Notes: a model not told the origin generated them from the sequence alone. Shown: positions 54,345 through 63,534, counted from the stretch's first letter. The stretch is 64,000 nucleotides of DNA from Sulfurimonas hydrogeniphila (GCF_009068765.1 NZ_CP035534.1:2046001-2110000); one strand, 5' to 3'. Program-made: numbers and translations.

Positions 54345-54540
54345 TTTTTTCCTTCCTGTTTTGTATAGTTTTCAAGTCTAAAGCCCGCACTGAAGTACGG
54401 GTTCCGAGAAAATCACTTAACTTTGAAATATCGTCTTTTACTACAGTACTGTTATAATCAAGAACAAATTGTTTTGTGTAATTTTCAAGCCTAAAGTCGG
54501 CACTAAAGTACCGATTCCGAGAAATAGTACAGTTTTTCAC
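54345..54540 (-). pseudogene. Decayed duplicate of the HAD gene 5' end, with repeats
   Basis: Minus-strand reading gives KQFVLDYNSTVVKDDISKLS, clearly similar to the start of the HAD protein (HIILDYNGTLAKD). It is flanked on both sides by a repeat of about 50 bp whose core is GGAACCCGTACTTCAGTGCG (54384-54403 and a diverged copy at 54498-54517), so the segment looks like a tandem duplication through these repeats. Confidence 0.6.
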
Positions 54541-54700
54541 AACCCGTATTTCAGTGTCAATGCCATTAAGTTAAGCATCTTTTTCGGAACCGGTACTTCA
54601 GTGGCTTTATTTTTTTGAAGACTAAAGCCTGGGTTCCAGGAAAATCTCAGTTTTTGTCTTAACTTAATGGCATTGATGCTTCAATACAGATTCCGGCATA
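54541..54700. repeat. Large imperfect palindrome with the GGAACC-GTACTTCAGTG repeat
   Basis: CAATGCCATTAAGTTAAG (54558-54575) is the exact reverse complement of 54658-54675. Between them lie GGAACCGGTACTTCAGTGGC and an inverted partner (GACTAAAGCCTGGGTTCC). No gene. Related fragments occur at 61590-61648 and 63059-63090. Confidence 0.7.
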
Positions 54701-54766
54701 CTTCTTAATCTCTCTTTTAGTCAAAGAAGACTAGTATATGAAAAAATATTTAGGACATTATACATT

Positions 54767-55798
54767 ATGAAAGGTATAAAACTCACACAATACAGTCACG
54801 GGGCGGGTTGCGGCTGTAAAATTTCTCCAAAACTGCTTGATACTATTTTAACAACTACGAGAGAAACGATTGCTTACCCTGATTTGCTTGTCGGCAATTC
54901 TTCAAAAGATGATGCCGCGGCTTTTGATTTGGGCAACGGGACGTCTGTTTTAAGCACGACTGACTTTTTTATGCCCATAGTCGATGACCCGTTTACTTTT
55001 GGGCGCATAGCTGCCACCAATGCCATTAGCGATATTTACGCTATGGGCGGTAAACCGCTTATGGCCATTTCCATTTTTGGCTGGCCGATTGACAAGCTTG
55101 ATGCGGATGTGGCACGCGAAGTTATTGACGGCGGCCGCTCAGTCTGTGAAGAAGCAGGTATTCCACTGGCAGGCGGGCACAGTATAGATTCTCCCGAACC
55201 TATATTTGGACTTGCAGTTACAGGCATAGCACAAAATAAACATCTTAAACGCAATGATACTGCCGAAATCGACTGCGAACTCTACCTCACAAAACCACTG
55301 GGGATAGGCATACTGACAACGGCACAAAAACAGGGAAAAATTGCCGAGGGTGACATAGATATTGCCGTAGAAGCCATGTGTACCCTGAACAAAATCGGTG
55401 CAGAAATTTCCGCATTAGAAGGCGTAACCGCACTTACCGATGTGACAGGTTTCGGACTGCTTGGGCACTTAAGCGAAATATGTGAGGGAAGCAGTATCAG
55501 CGCTGTTGTAGAATTTGACAAAGTACCGACACTCAAAAATGTCAAAAAGTATCTGAAGATGGGCTGTGTTCCGGGAGGCACACGCAGAAACTTTGAGAGT
55601 TACGGAAATAAAATTTCTCCGATGTCCCAAGAACAGCAGGACATTTTATGTGACGCACAAACCTCTGGCGGACTGCTGTGTGTGGTGAAAAAAGATACAA
55701 AAGAAGCCTTTTTGGCACTTACAAAAAATGCAGGGCTTTGCCTGGAACCAATCGGATTTACATGTAAAGCAAGCAAATATCTTGTAAAGGTAGTCTGA
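54767..55798 (+). CDS. selD: Selenide, water dikinase
   Basis: A 343 aa enzyme making selenophosphate from selenide and ATP. Catalytic [11 protein letters not shown] near 11-21 uses Cys, not selenocysteine. The ATP site is [12 protein letters not shown] and the metal aspartates lie in STTDFFMP and [10 protein letters not shown]. Two nt before selU, so its product probably feeds tRNA selenation. selA and selB are not in this window. Confidence 0.95.
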   Translation: MKGIKLTQYSHGAGCGCKISPKLLDTILTTTRETIAYPDLLVGNSSKDDAAAFDLGNGTSVLSTTDFFMPIVDDPFTFGRIAATNAISDIYAMGGKPLMAISIFGWPIDKLDADVAREVIDGGRSVCEEAGIPLAGGHSIDSPEPIFGLAVTGIAQNKHLKRNDTAEIDCELYLTKPLGIGILTTAQKQGKIAEGDIDIAVEAMCTLNKIGAEISALEGVTALTDVTGFGLLGHLSEICEGSSISAVVEFDKVPTLKNVKKYLKMGCVPGGTRRNFESYGNKISPMSQEQQDILCDAQTSGGLLCVVKKDTKEAFLALTKNAGLCLEPIGFTCKASKYLVKVV

Positions 55799-55800
55799 CT

Positions 55801-56901
55801 TTGCCCAATAATATTACAAATGTAACAGATGATTTTTTATCTATTGTCCTCAATGAAACACCTCTGCTTGATGTCCGCGCCCCTGTTGAGTTTGAAAAAG
55901 GAAAGTTTATCAATGCAACAAACCTGCCTATACTTGATGATGAAGAACGCAGACTTGTCGGCATACGGTACAAAGAGGCCGGAAATAGTGCAGCCATAAA
56001 GCTGGCCGAGTCTCTTATTCAAAATGAGGGAAAAGAGAAAAGAGTCCGCCTCTGGCAGGACTACCTCAAAAAAAATCCCGAGGCAAAGCTTTACTGTTTT
56101 AGAGGAGGACAACGCTCAGGGATTGCACAGGAGTGGCTCAAAGAGAGCAATATTGATATTACCCGACTCAAAGGCGGATACAAGGCTTTTCGCAATTTTT
56201 TGATGCAACAGAGTGAAGACATCAGTACGCAGACACCCACACTTATTTTAGGTGGCAGAACAGGCTCGGGAAAAACCATTCTTTTAAATAAACTGCCAAA
56301 TACCATTGACCTTGAAGCCGTTGCCAATCATCGCGGCTCTTCATTTGGAAGTTTTGTCAACGCACAGCCCTCGCAGATTGATTTTGAAAACAATCTTGCC
56401 TACAAACTCATACAGTTTCATCATAAAAATTTCACCCATCTTGTTTTGGAACATGAAAGCCATAATATCGGCAGAACATTTATTCCAAAACCCGTATATG
56501 ACAATTTTATGCAGGGACAGCTTGTATTGCTGCAGACTCCGATTGAAGTTCGCGCACTCATAACGTATGAGGAGTATGTTCTTGGCGCACTCAAAGAGTA
56601 TACATTACACTACGGGGAAGAAGGTCCGCAAATATGGGCACACAATGTACAATCAGGGCTCAAAAGAATCCAAAAACGTCTGGGTGACCAGCTTTACAGA
56701 CAACTTGCACAACTCTTTGACGAAGCCTGTTCCCAAGATACCCAGGCAGAGGCAAAAACATTCTACTTGGAGTGGATTACCCTTTTGTTACAAAGATACT
56801 ACGACCCGATGTATGATTACCAGATTAAAAAGAGTCCCATACCTGTTGTATTTGAGGGAAATGCTTCTGATGTGTTGCACTTTTTACAACACCAGTTATG
56901 A
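55801..56901 (+). CDS. selU: tRNA 2-selenouridine synthase
   Basis: A 366 aa enzyme (SelU/MnmH). Rhodanese domain (about 1-125) with the active-site loop YCFRGGQRSG near 101, then a P-loop (GGRTGSGKTILLNKL near 150) and HRGSSFG. Converts 2-thiouridine to 2-selenouridine at the wobble base using selenophosphate. Best start is TTG at 55801. Confidence 0.93.
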   Translation: MPNNITNVTDDFLSIVLNETPLLDVRAPVEFEKGKFINATNLPILDDEERRLVGIRYKEAGNSAAIKLAESLIQNEGKEKRVRLWQDYLKKNPEAKLYCFRGGQRSGIAQEWLKESNIDITRLKGGYKAFRNFLMQQSEDISTQTPTLILGGRTGSGKTILLNKLPNTIDLEAVANHRGSSFGSFVNAQPSQIDFENNLAYKLIQFHHKNFTHLVLEHESHNIGRTFIPKPVYDNFMQGQLVLLQTPIEVRALITYEEYVLGALKEYTLHYGEEGPQIWAHNVQSGLKRIQKRLGDQLYRQLAQLFDEACSQDTQAEAKTFYLEWITLLLQRYYDPMYDYQIKKSPIPVVFEGNASDVLHFLQHQL

Positions 56902-56907
56902 AAATAT

Positions 56908-56915
56908 GATACAAT
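56908..56915 (+). promoter_or_regulatory. Extended -10 box of the Crp/Fnr gene
   Basis: TGATACAAT (56907-56915) ends 6 nt before the ATG at 56922; predicts a leaderless mRNA. Confidence 0.5.
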
Positions 56916-56921
56916 TTCCTC

Positions 56922-57605
56922 ATGCAAAACAATTCAACACAATTAGAGCTTTTAAACAATACAAATAAAACCTTTGAAGAAGAGTTTTTCCGATATGCCA
57001 AACCTTTTGAGTATGAAAAAGGGTCTTCGCCATTTTATCCGGATGATCTGCTCAAATATTTTTATATAGTCGTTAACGGCAGAGTCAAAACATATCAGAT
57101 AAACTTTCAGACAAACAAAGAACAGACTCTCTTCATCTATAAGCGCGGAGATATGTTTGATGTCATCTCCCTGCTTGACGGCAAACCGCATGAGGTTATT
57201 TATGAGGTTATCGAAGATGCAAATATTTTACGCCTGCCGATTGAAAGAGTCCGCTACTGGCTTGAAAATGATGCTACTTTTAATAAAAAGTTCTTTCCCT
57301 ACCTTGCTGCGCACATGCGCTATACGGAAGAACTTGCTACCGAACTTGCCCTGTATGATACAAAAGAGCGTTTTTTAAATCTTTTAGTACAGAATTTAAA
57401 CCCCAATCACAGATTCCGCTACCAACTCCTGCAAAATCTCTCCAACAGCGAAATAGCAAAACTGCTCGGAACGGTCCGTCATGTTATAGAAAGAAGCATC
57501 AAACAGCTCAAAGCCGACGACATTATAGAAACCAGCAGACGCAACATAAAAGTAAAGAATCTTCAAAAACTTTTAGACAAAACCTCCCAAATGCTACTTA
57601 AGTAG
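56922..57605 (+). CDS. Crp/Fnr-family transcription regulator
   Basis: A 227 aa regulator: cyclic-nucleotide-binding-type beta roll (about 20-130), dimer helix, and a winged HTH (about 165-220; LSNSEIAKLLGTVRHVIERS). No cysteine cluster as in Fnr, and the Arg/Ser of the cAMP pocket are not evident, so the signal is unknown. The genes downstream on the same strand are three Hsp20s, a radical SAM protein and NnrS; NO or redox sensing is a reasonable guess. Confidence 0.9.
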   Translation: MQNNSTQLELLNNTNKTFEEEFFRYAKPFEYEKGSSPFYPDDLLKYFYIVVNGRVKTYQINFQTNKEQTLFIYKRGDMFDVISLLDGKPHEVIYEVIEDANILRLPIERVRYWLENDATFNKKFFPYLAAHMRYTEELATELALYDTKERFLNLLVQNLNPNHRFRYQLLQNLSNSEIAKLLGTVRHVIERSIKQLKADDIIETSRRNIKVKNLQKLLDKTSQMLLK

Positions 57606-57664
57606 CAAAATACTTTTTCAAAACAGACTATCATTTCTTAAATAAAAAATTTAAGGAGTGAGAC

Positions 57665-58108
57665 ATGTTAGTGACAAGACATAGAAATCCGATACAAAAT
57701 ACAAGAAGATTTGATTTAATTAACGAATTTTTTAATGCACTGGAAACACAAAGCAGCGAAGAGCCAAGAGAGGTTTTTGACTTTATTCCTGCTGTAAATA
57801 CCAGAGAAGGTGACGATGCCTACTATATTGAGCTTGATCTGCCGGGTATAAAAAAAGAGGATGTGGAGATCAGTGTTGACAAGAACATCTTAACCATCAA
57901 AGGCAAAAGAGAAGTCAAAAAAGAAGAAGAGAAAGAGGACTACTACAGAATAGAGAGTGCCTACGGTACTTTTTCAAGAAGTTTTACGCTCCCTGAAAAA
58001 GTAGACAGTGAAAATATCCGTGCAACCGGAGAAAACGGAGTGGTCGAGATTACCATACCAAAACTGAAAGTCGAAAAAGATACAACGAAAAAAATTGAAA
58101 TCGAGTAA
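57665..58108 (+). CDS. Small heat-shock protein Hsp20 (1)
   Basis: A 147 aa alpha-crystallin-type chaperone: YYIELDLPGIKKEDVEISVD, the GTFSRSFTLPEKVD strand, and the oligomer-forming C-terminal IPKL. AAGGAG before the ATG. First of three tandem Hsp20 genes. Cytoplasmic holdase. Confidence 0.93.
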   Translation: MLVTRHRNPIQNTRRFDLINEFFNALETQSSEEPREVFDFIPAVNTREGDDAYYIELDLPGIKKEDVEISVDKNILTIKGKREVKKEEEKEDYYRIESAYGTFSRSFTLPEKVDSENIRATGENGVVEITIPKLKVEKDTTKKIEIE

Positions 58109-58119
58109 GGAGGATTATC

Positions 58120-58545
58120 ATGGATATTGTACAAACATCAAAAGAGTTAGTGGAAAAAGCGGAAGAAAAAGTTGAAAAAGGTTTGGAAGTTGTCAAAGAT
58201 ACATTTCACAATGTAGCATCACATCTTCCTCTGGCAAACTTGGCAAAACATCGTAATGACACCTTCACAATCGAAGTTGATTTACCGGGTGTTAAAAAAG
58301 AAGATATAGAATTAAAAGTCGAAGATGACTATCTGACTGTTACAGCGGTCAGAAAATTTAAAAACGAGGTCAAAGAGGATGATTACTATCTCTGTGAATC
58401 AAATTTTGGCGTCATCTCAAGAAGTTTTATCCTGCCTGACAATATAGACAGAGATAAAATTCAGGCAAAATTTGAAGACGGAAGACTGTATCTGACTCTT
58501 GAAAAACTCGAATCCAAAAAGACAAAGAACATCAGCATCCAATAA
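58120..58545 (+). CDS. Small heat-shock protein Hsp20 (2)
   Basis: A 141 aa protein with a helical, Lys/Glu-rich N-terminus (about 1-40) and an alpha-crystallin domain (IEVDLPGVKKEDIELKVEDD ... GVISRSFILPDNID). The C-terminal IxI anchor is weak (NISIQ). 11 nt after the first Hsp20 gene. Confidence 0.92.
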   Translation: MDIVQTSKELVEKAEEKVEKGLEVVKDTFHNVASHLPLANLAKHRNDTFTIEVDLPGVKKEDIELKVEDDYLTVTAVRKFKNEVKEDDYYLCESNFGVISRSFILPDNIDRDKIQAKFEDGRLYLTLEKLESKKTKNISIQ

Positions 58546-58573
58546 CAAAGGGTGCTGACACAAGGAGTTAGCT

Positions 58574-59068
58574 ATGAAAAAACTAGTAAGCAGTCTGTTG
58601 CTTTCATCTTTGCTGACCGGATCTGCATTCGCGAGTATGGATGCCATGAACCCCTATGATGCAGATTTTGCAAGAATGAACCAGTATTTCAACTCTTTAA
58701 TAGAGTCCCACTTAAGCAGTTCGGCATTAAATAATTTCAGTTATCCAAGAACGGACATTCAGGATGCAAAAGACAAAATAGTATTAAAGTTTGATTTGGC
58801 GGGAGTTGACAAAAAAAATATTAAACTTTCCATTGATGACAATAAAATTTTGACTGTAAAAGGTGAGAAAAAAGAGTCCAAAGAAGAAAAATCCAAAGAT
58901 TTTGTCAAAAAAGAGATTTTTTACGGTGAGTTTCAAAAATCAATTCAACTGCCTGAAAATATTGATGAAAGCAAACTCGCAACAAAATTTGAAAACGGTA
59001 TTTTAACCGTCACGATTCCTAAAACAGAAGTTAAAAAACCAAAAGCAAGACTTATCCCTATAAAATAA
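58574..59068 (+). CDS. Hsp20-family protein with signal peptide (predicted periplasmic)
   Basis: A 164 aa protein: a clear Sec signal peptide (MKKLVSSLLLSSLLTGSAFA) followed by an alpha-crystallin domain (LKFDLAGVDKKNIKLSIDDN, GEFQKSIQLPENID, GILTVTIPKTEVKK). The ATG is 28 nt after Hsp20-2 with AAGGAG. Small heat-shock proteins are normally cytoplasmic; a periplasmic one is unusual. Confidence 0.88.
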   Translation: MKKLVSSLLLSSLLTGSAFASMDAMNPYDADFARMNQYFNSLIESHLSSSALNNFSYPRTDIQDAKDKIVLKFDLAGVDKKNIKLSIDDNKILTVKGEKKESKEEKSKDFVKKEIFYGEFQKSIQLPENIDESKLATKFENGILTVTIPKTEVKKPKARLIPIK

Positions 59069-59079
59069 TTAATTTTTTC

Positions 59080-59088
59080 TGCTAGAAT
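59080..59088 (+). promoter_or_regulatory. Extended -10 box of the radical SAM gene
   Basis: TGCTAGAAT ends 6 nt before the ATG at 59095; predicts a leaderless mRNA. Confidence 0.5.
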
Positions 59089-59094
59089 TCCTCT

Positions 59095-60375
59095 ATGAAT
59101 TCATACGCAGAAAAATTTACCAACGCTATAGAAAACAGTTTTTTTAATAAACTTCCCAAACATGAACAGGAGTTTATCAAAGAGAAATCCTTTGAGTACA
59201 AATTTTCCTATCAGGAAATCAAACAGATAATCAATTTCGCGCGAGATCTGGGGATGTGGGATGAGAAAAGAATCACTGCAGTATTTCCCGAACATCCTCA
59301 AAGAAAAGTTGTTTTCTCCAGGCTTAAAAAAGCCTATGAAAATATACGCAACAAACCAAATTCCTATAAAAACTTTACCCTCAAAAATATCCCCCAAGAA
59401 CAAAAATATACCTTTAAAACAGTACCAAAAGAAGGTTTCGGACTTGGACTCTGCCCTGTGGCAAGTGAAAAGACACGCTGCTGCAATCTGCTCACGCTTG
59501 ATGCGGTTGAGAGCTGCGGGTTTGACTGTTCCTACTGTTCCATTCAGAGTTTTTACAATCAAAATACCATTACCTTTGACAGCAGTTTTGCAGACAAACT
59601 CTTAAATCTGCAACTTGATCCAAACAAGACCTACCACATAGGTACCGGTCAGGCATCGGACTCACTGATGTTTGGCAACCGTGAGGGTGTTTTGGATGCT
59701 CTTTTTGCCTTTGCAAGAAAAAATCCCAATGTCATTTTAGAATTTAAAACAAAATCGGACAATATAAAATATCTGCTTGAAAATGAAGTGCCGAAAAATA
59801 TACTTTGTACCTGGAGTCTCAATACCCAGACCATTATAGACAACGAAGAGCATTTAACCGCTTCTCTTGCAAAACGTATAGCAGCCGCTCGAAAAATGGC
59901 GGACAAAGGTGTTAAAGTCGGCTTTCATTTTCATCCCATTGTAGAATACGAAGGCTATCTTGACGAATATCAAGAAGTATATGAAGAACTTATACTAAAA
60001 TTCTCTCCACAAGAGGTTGCGCTTGTCAGTTTTGGGACACTTACCTTTATAAAGCCTGTCATAAAACAGTTGCGTGAGCGTGAATTCAGAAGCAAAATTA
60101 CACAAATCCCGCATGAAGATGCAAGCGGAAAGACATCGTATCCTGATGCGACAAAAGTTGAAATGTTCAAACATGCCTATGAAAGTTTTGCTCCATGGCA
60201 CCCCAAGGGCACTTCCTCCGGGGTGACAAAAGAGCAGGTCTTTTTTTATCTTTGTATGGAAGAGCATCACATGTGGGCCAAAACATTTGGATATCAATAC
60301 TCTACAAACAATGACTTTGAACGCGCTATGCTTGGAGCATACTGCAAAAAACTCGGTCAGGAATTTTTATTATAG
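59095..60375 (+). CDS. Spore photoproduct lyase-like radical SAM protein
   Basis: A 426 aa radical SAM enzyme of the SplB-related family. The cluster motif is CGFDCSYCS near 141. The N-terminus (about 1-110) is a helical region; RCCNLLTLDAVESCGFDCSY and HFHPIVEYEGYLDEYQEV are typical. True spore formers are absent in this class, so a role in repairing UV-type DNA damage or another substrate is inferred. Followed 12 nt later by nnrS. Confidence 0.85.
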   Translation: MNSYAEKFTNAIENSFFNKLPKHEQEFIKEKSFEYKFSYQEIKQIINFARDLGMWDEKRITAVFPEHPQRKVVFSRLKKAYENIRNKPNSYKNFTLKNIPQEQKYTFKTVPKEGFGLGLCPVASEKTRCCNLLTLDAVESCGFDCSYCSIQSFYNQNTITFDSSFADKLLNLQLDPNKTYHIGTGQASDSLMFGNREGVLDALFAFARKNPNVILEFKTKSDNIKYLLENEVPKNILCTWSLNTQTIIDNEEHLTASLAKRIAAARKMADKGVKVGFHFHPIVEYEGYLDEYQEVYEELILKFSPQEVALVSFGTLTFIKPVIKQLREREFRSKITQIPHEDASGKTSYPDATKVEMFKHAYESFAPWHPKGTSSGVTKEQVFFYLCMEEHHMWAKTFGYQYSTNNDFERAMLGAYCKKLGQEFLL

Positions 60376-60387
60376 GACGGTAGCGTT

Positions 60388-61554
60388 ATGCAGACAAAAG
60401 AAAACTATTTTTTATCACAACCCCATCAACCCTTTTTTCTTCTTGGAATACTCAATGCAATCGTTATGATGCTCATTTTTGCATTACAGTACAAAGGCAT
60501 ATTCTCCTTACATGTAACGCTCTTGCTCTTTCACAGCTATTCTTTGATATTTCTGGTTTTTACAAATTTTTTTACAGGGTTCTTATTTACAACTTTTCCG
60601 CGTTTTAATCAGACACAGGTGATAGCAAAAAAATACTATTCCAATATTTTTTATGCAAACACGCTTGCATCACTGCTTTTTCTTATCGGTGTTTTCAGCT
60701 CTGAAACCCTTTTACTCGGGGCAATGGTTATAAGTCTGACAGCTCAGGTTTTTATAGTATTGAAACTAAAAAACATCTATGAAACAGGAATGGCAGCGGA
60801 CAAATCAGACTCATTTTGGATACTCAATGCAAACTACTTTGGGCTCTTTGGTAATTTTCTTTTTATACTCTCTTTGTTTATACCGGAAATTTTACCAGTT
60901 GCCATCAGTATCTCTTTTTACATGTACCTTATTTTTCTTGCTTTTAGTGTCGGACAGAGAATGATTCCTTTTTTCTCCCATTCATTTGCGCCAAAAAATG
61001 AAAATTTTGTCAAAATAATTTTTGTTTTGTTTATTTTAAAAAGTATCTTTGTTTCTGCAGATATAAAAAGCTTGCAGATAGTTATAGATTTACTGCTTGC
61101 CGGTTATATGTTTTTTGAGTTTAAACGCTGGGATTTACACCCTTTGCAGTCCCCTCCTATTTTGTGGGTACTGCATCTTGCACTTTTTTGGCTGCCTTTG
61201 TCTTTCTTTCTTTCGGCACTCAGTTTGGGTGCGGAGATATTTTTAGATACATCTTTTTTCTTTTTAAATATTCATCTTCTGGCAATAGGTTTTTTAACAA
61301 CACTCCTTATAGGCTTTGGAACACGTGTGACACTTGGGCACTCAGGACAACCGCCGCAGGCAGATACTTTGGCAACAAAGATATTTTTGTTTATACAGCT
61401 TGTTGTGTTGTTCCGTGCGCTTTACAGTATCAATATAGCTTTTGGATGGGGGCTTGGATTTTTGTTTGACATCTCTTTTACTGCCTGGCTCTTGCTCTTT
61501 TTGATTTGGGGAGGGAGATATTTTCAAGTGTTGGTTTTTGGAAAAAAATTGTAG
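60388..61554 (+). CDS. nnrS: NnrS-family membrane protein
   Basis: A 388 aa haem/copper-type membrane protein with about twelve helices. TNFFTGFLFTTFPRFNQTQV near 51, GQRMIPFFSHSFAP near 187 and ALGFxTTLxxGxxTRVTLGHSG-like sequence near 300 are NnrS hallmarks. Linked to nitric-oxide defence in other bacteria. Start ATG 60388 with GGACGG upstream. Confidence 0.9.
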   Translation: MQTKENYFLSQPHQPFFLLGILNAIVMMLIFALQYKGIFSLHVTLLLFHSYSLIFLVFTNFFTGFLFTTFPRFNQTQVIAKKYYSNIFYANTLASLLFLIGVFSSETLLLGAMVISLTAQVFIVLKLKNIYETGMAADKSDSFWILNANYFGLFGNFLFILSLFIPEILPVAISISFYMYLIFLAFSVGQRMIPFFSHSFAPKNENFVKIIFVLFILKSIFVSADIKSLQIVIDLLLAGYMFFEFKRWDLHPLQSPPILWVLHLALFWLPLSFFLSALSLGAEIFLDTSFFFLNIHLLAIGFLTTLLIGFGTRVTLGHSGQPPQADTLATKIFLFIQLVVLFRALYSINIAFGWGLGFLFDISFTAWLLLFLIWGGRYFQVLVFGKKL

Positions 61555-61589
61555 CATTGTTTTGCAAAAAGCAAAATTTTCAGATCGGG

Positions 61590-61648
61590 CTGGCACTTCA
61601 ATGCCAATGCCATCCAATCAAGCGGCTTTTCGGAACCCGTACTTCAGT
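61590..61648. repeat. Left half of a dispersed repeat split by the IS
   Basis: GGCACTTCAATGCCAATGCC ... CGGAACCCGTACTTCAGT, related to the repeats at 54384-54700. It continues at 63059 (ACTTCAGTGCCGGTTCCGAG). Confidence 0.65.
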
Positions 61649-63058
61649 CATAAGTATCTACACAACTCAAAAAAGCAAAGAAAGCGGAATAGATATTGCA
61701 TAAGATTTTAAAAAACAAGAGAGTTTATGCAATGGAAGAGCGTTTAAAAAAAAAGATATATGAGACTGGTAAAAAGTCATATGAATCATAAACAACACAG
61801 TACCAATGGATTAAACCTGCTACAAAAGACTGAAGGATTTTCACAAGCACAAAGTGCTTGGAGATTTTACAATAATGAGCATGTAGATATAGAGTCACTC
61901 AATGAGCCAATGCTTACAAGAGGGATTAAAACTATTAATAAAAGCAGTGATGAATATATACTTGTAGCCCATGACTGGTCACTCATAAATTATAAAAACC
62001 ATACGGCAAAAACAGATTGTATACGAAAACGCAGAAGCAATGTAAATAATGCTTCATCAAGAGGATATGAGTTGCAAAGTTCCCTTGCAATTGAGAGCAG
62101 CAGCGGCAAACCAATCCTTCCCTTGGTACAGAACCTAAAGACACAAGATAAAGTGCTCTCAAGCTATAATCCTACAATGAAGAGTCATCTTACCCATCTC
62201 GGTGAATTAACACAAAGAATAGCTTATATCAATCAATCCCTCAACATACAAAAGAAAATTGTACATGTAATTGACAGAGAAGCAGACAGTGCGGGGTTTT
62301 TCAGAGGACTGCAAAAAGAGGATTTATATATAGTACGAGCATTAGACAATGTCAAAGTCAGGTATGAAGATGAAGATATTACCCAAAAAGAGTTGTCCAA
62401 AAAAATGGATAAAGGCAAATATGTAAAAACTATACAGTATCAAAATAAAAAAGTAAAAATTTATGTTAATACGGTAGATATACTTATAACAAGAGACAGC
62501 TATCAAAAGACAGATACGCCACAAGGTAAAACAATAAAACAAAAAGTAAAAGGCAAGCCAATAAAAAACAGATTTATAGTCCAAAGACTCATAGATGAGA
62601 AGAACAATACAGTTGCTACCTGGCTTCTGTTAAGCAATCTTCCAAAAGATGTTGATATAACAAGGATAGGATTGTGGTATTATTACAGATGGAATATAGA
62701 AACGTATTTTAAACTGTTAAAAAGCTCAGGGTTTAATTTGGAAAAATGGCAGCAAGAGAGTGCACAGGCTATATTTAAACGCTTGTTTGTTGCCTCTTAT
62801 GCCTGTTTGCTTGTATGGGAAATTGAACATACAAATAGTAAAAACATGCTGGCAATTAGAAAGTTTTTAGTTCGATTAAGCGGGAGATTGGTAGCAAGAA
62901 AGAAGATATCTACCTCTCCGGCTCTGTTAGCAGGTTTATGGAACTTCTTCTCTGCTATGGATATGCTTGAACTTTATGATATTGAAGAACTCCATAGCAT
63001 TAAAAAAGAACTCAATGACTTTATGCAGATGGAGTTTTAAGTTGTGTAGATACTTATG
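61649..63058 (+). mobile_element. IS4-family insertion sequence (complete)
   Basis: 1410 bp element with perfect 18-bp ends: CATAAGTATCTACACAAC at 61649-61666 and its reverse complement at 63041-63058; similarity extends a few bases further inward. It is flanked by an 8-bp target duplication ACTTCAGT (61641-61648 and 63059-63066). Inserted into a dispersed repeat downstream of nnrS. Identical direct repeats suggest a recent event. Confidence 0.92.
61760..63040 (+). CDS. IS4-family transposase
   Basis: A 426 aa DDE transposase: first Asp in EYILVAHDWSLINYKN, second in VIDREADSAGFFRG, and the YREK-type Glu block YYRWNIETYFKLLKSSGFNL. The beta-strand insertion domain between the second Asp and Glu is present. 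Full length by comparison of motifs, but a second frame (ATG 61732, MEERLKKKIYETGKKSYES) just upstream could encode the true N-terminus through a frameshift near 61790. Stop at 63040 touches the right inverted repeat. Confidence 0.9.
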   Translation: MRLVKSHMNHKQHSTNGLNLLQKTEGFSQAQSAWRFYNNEHVDIESLNEPMLTRGIKTINKSSDEYILVAHDWSLINYKNHTAKTDCIRKRRSNVNNASSRGYELQSSLAIESSSGKPILPLVQNLKTQDKVLSSYNPTMKSHLTHLGELTQRIAYINQSLNIQKKIVHVIDREADSAGFFRGLQKEDLYIVRALDNVKVRYEDEDITQKELSKKMDKGKYVKTIQYQNKKVKIYVNTVDILITRDSYQKTDTPQGKTIKQKVKGKPIKNRFIVQRLIDEKNNTVATWLLLSNLPKDVDITRIGLWYYYRWNIETYFKLLKSSGFNLEKWQQESAQAIFKRLFVASYACLLVWEIEHTNSKNMLAIRKFLVRLSGRLVARKKISTSPALLAGLWNFFSAMDMLELYDIEELHSIKKELNDFMQMEF

Positions 63059-63090
63059 ACTTCAGTGCCGGTTCCGAGATTATTTCACTC
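63059..63090. repeat. Right half of the split dispersed repeat
   Basis: ACTTCAGTGCCGGTTCCGAG, starting with the target duplication. Joined to 61590-61648 it restores a copy of the repeat at 54384-54403. Confidence 0.65.
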
Positions 63091-63100
63091 CGATTCCTTC

Positions 63101-63523
63101 TTATTTTAATTTCCAGGCATTTGCTCTTATTCTGGAGTGGCATGATGTACACTGTCTGATAATCTGGGAATAATCTTCTATGGCATCATCTATGTTTTCA
63201 TTGTTGAGAGATACAATCATATCATCCGCATACATTGTAATCATTTTGGCTCTTTTTTGAGCGAACTTGTCCGCATAGGCTTCATTTGCAGGAAGGTAAC
63301 TTCTTGCATCTGTTATTGTCAGTGAACCAATTGCACTCTTTAGTTTATTGACGCCCTCTGTCATGCCCTCTTTGTTGTAGTAAAACCCTGCCGTTTGAAT
63401 CTGATTGACTGCCTGTAACATTTTGCGCATATCTGAAGCAAGTTCTGACTGTTTGAGCGTATCGCCTGCCTGAAGAGACGAAGAGAAGATGAAAATTGCT
63501 GTCATGATGAGTAGTGACTTCAC
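63101..63523 (-). CDS. Monohaem c-type cytochrome
   Basis: A 140 aa periplasmic protein with a signal peptide (MKSLLIMTAIFIFSSSLQA) and one haem motif CTSCH near the C-terminus (residues 127-131). The haem at the end of a helical protein resembles cytochrome c' or class II c-type folds. Twelve nt after the Rieske gene on the same strand, so it is likely its electron partner. Confidence 0.85.
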   Translation of the reverse strand: MKSLLIMTAIFIFSSSLQAGDTLKQSELASDMRKMLQAVNQIQTAGFYYNKEGMTEGVNKLKSAIGSLTITDARSYLPANEAYADKFAQKRAKMITMYADDMIVSLNNENIDDAIEDYSQIIRQCTSCHSRIRANAWKLK

Positions 63524-63534
63524 TTTGCTATCCT

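Noticed and set aside
54307-54540. A 77-codon minus-strand frame upstream of the HAD gene as a new protein
   Set aside because: Its sequence is a translated repeat, a decayed HAD 5' end and a second repeat; treated as a remnant.
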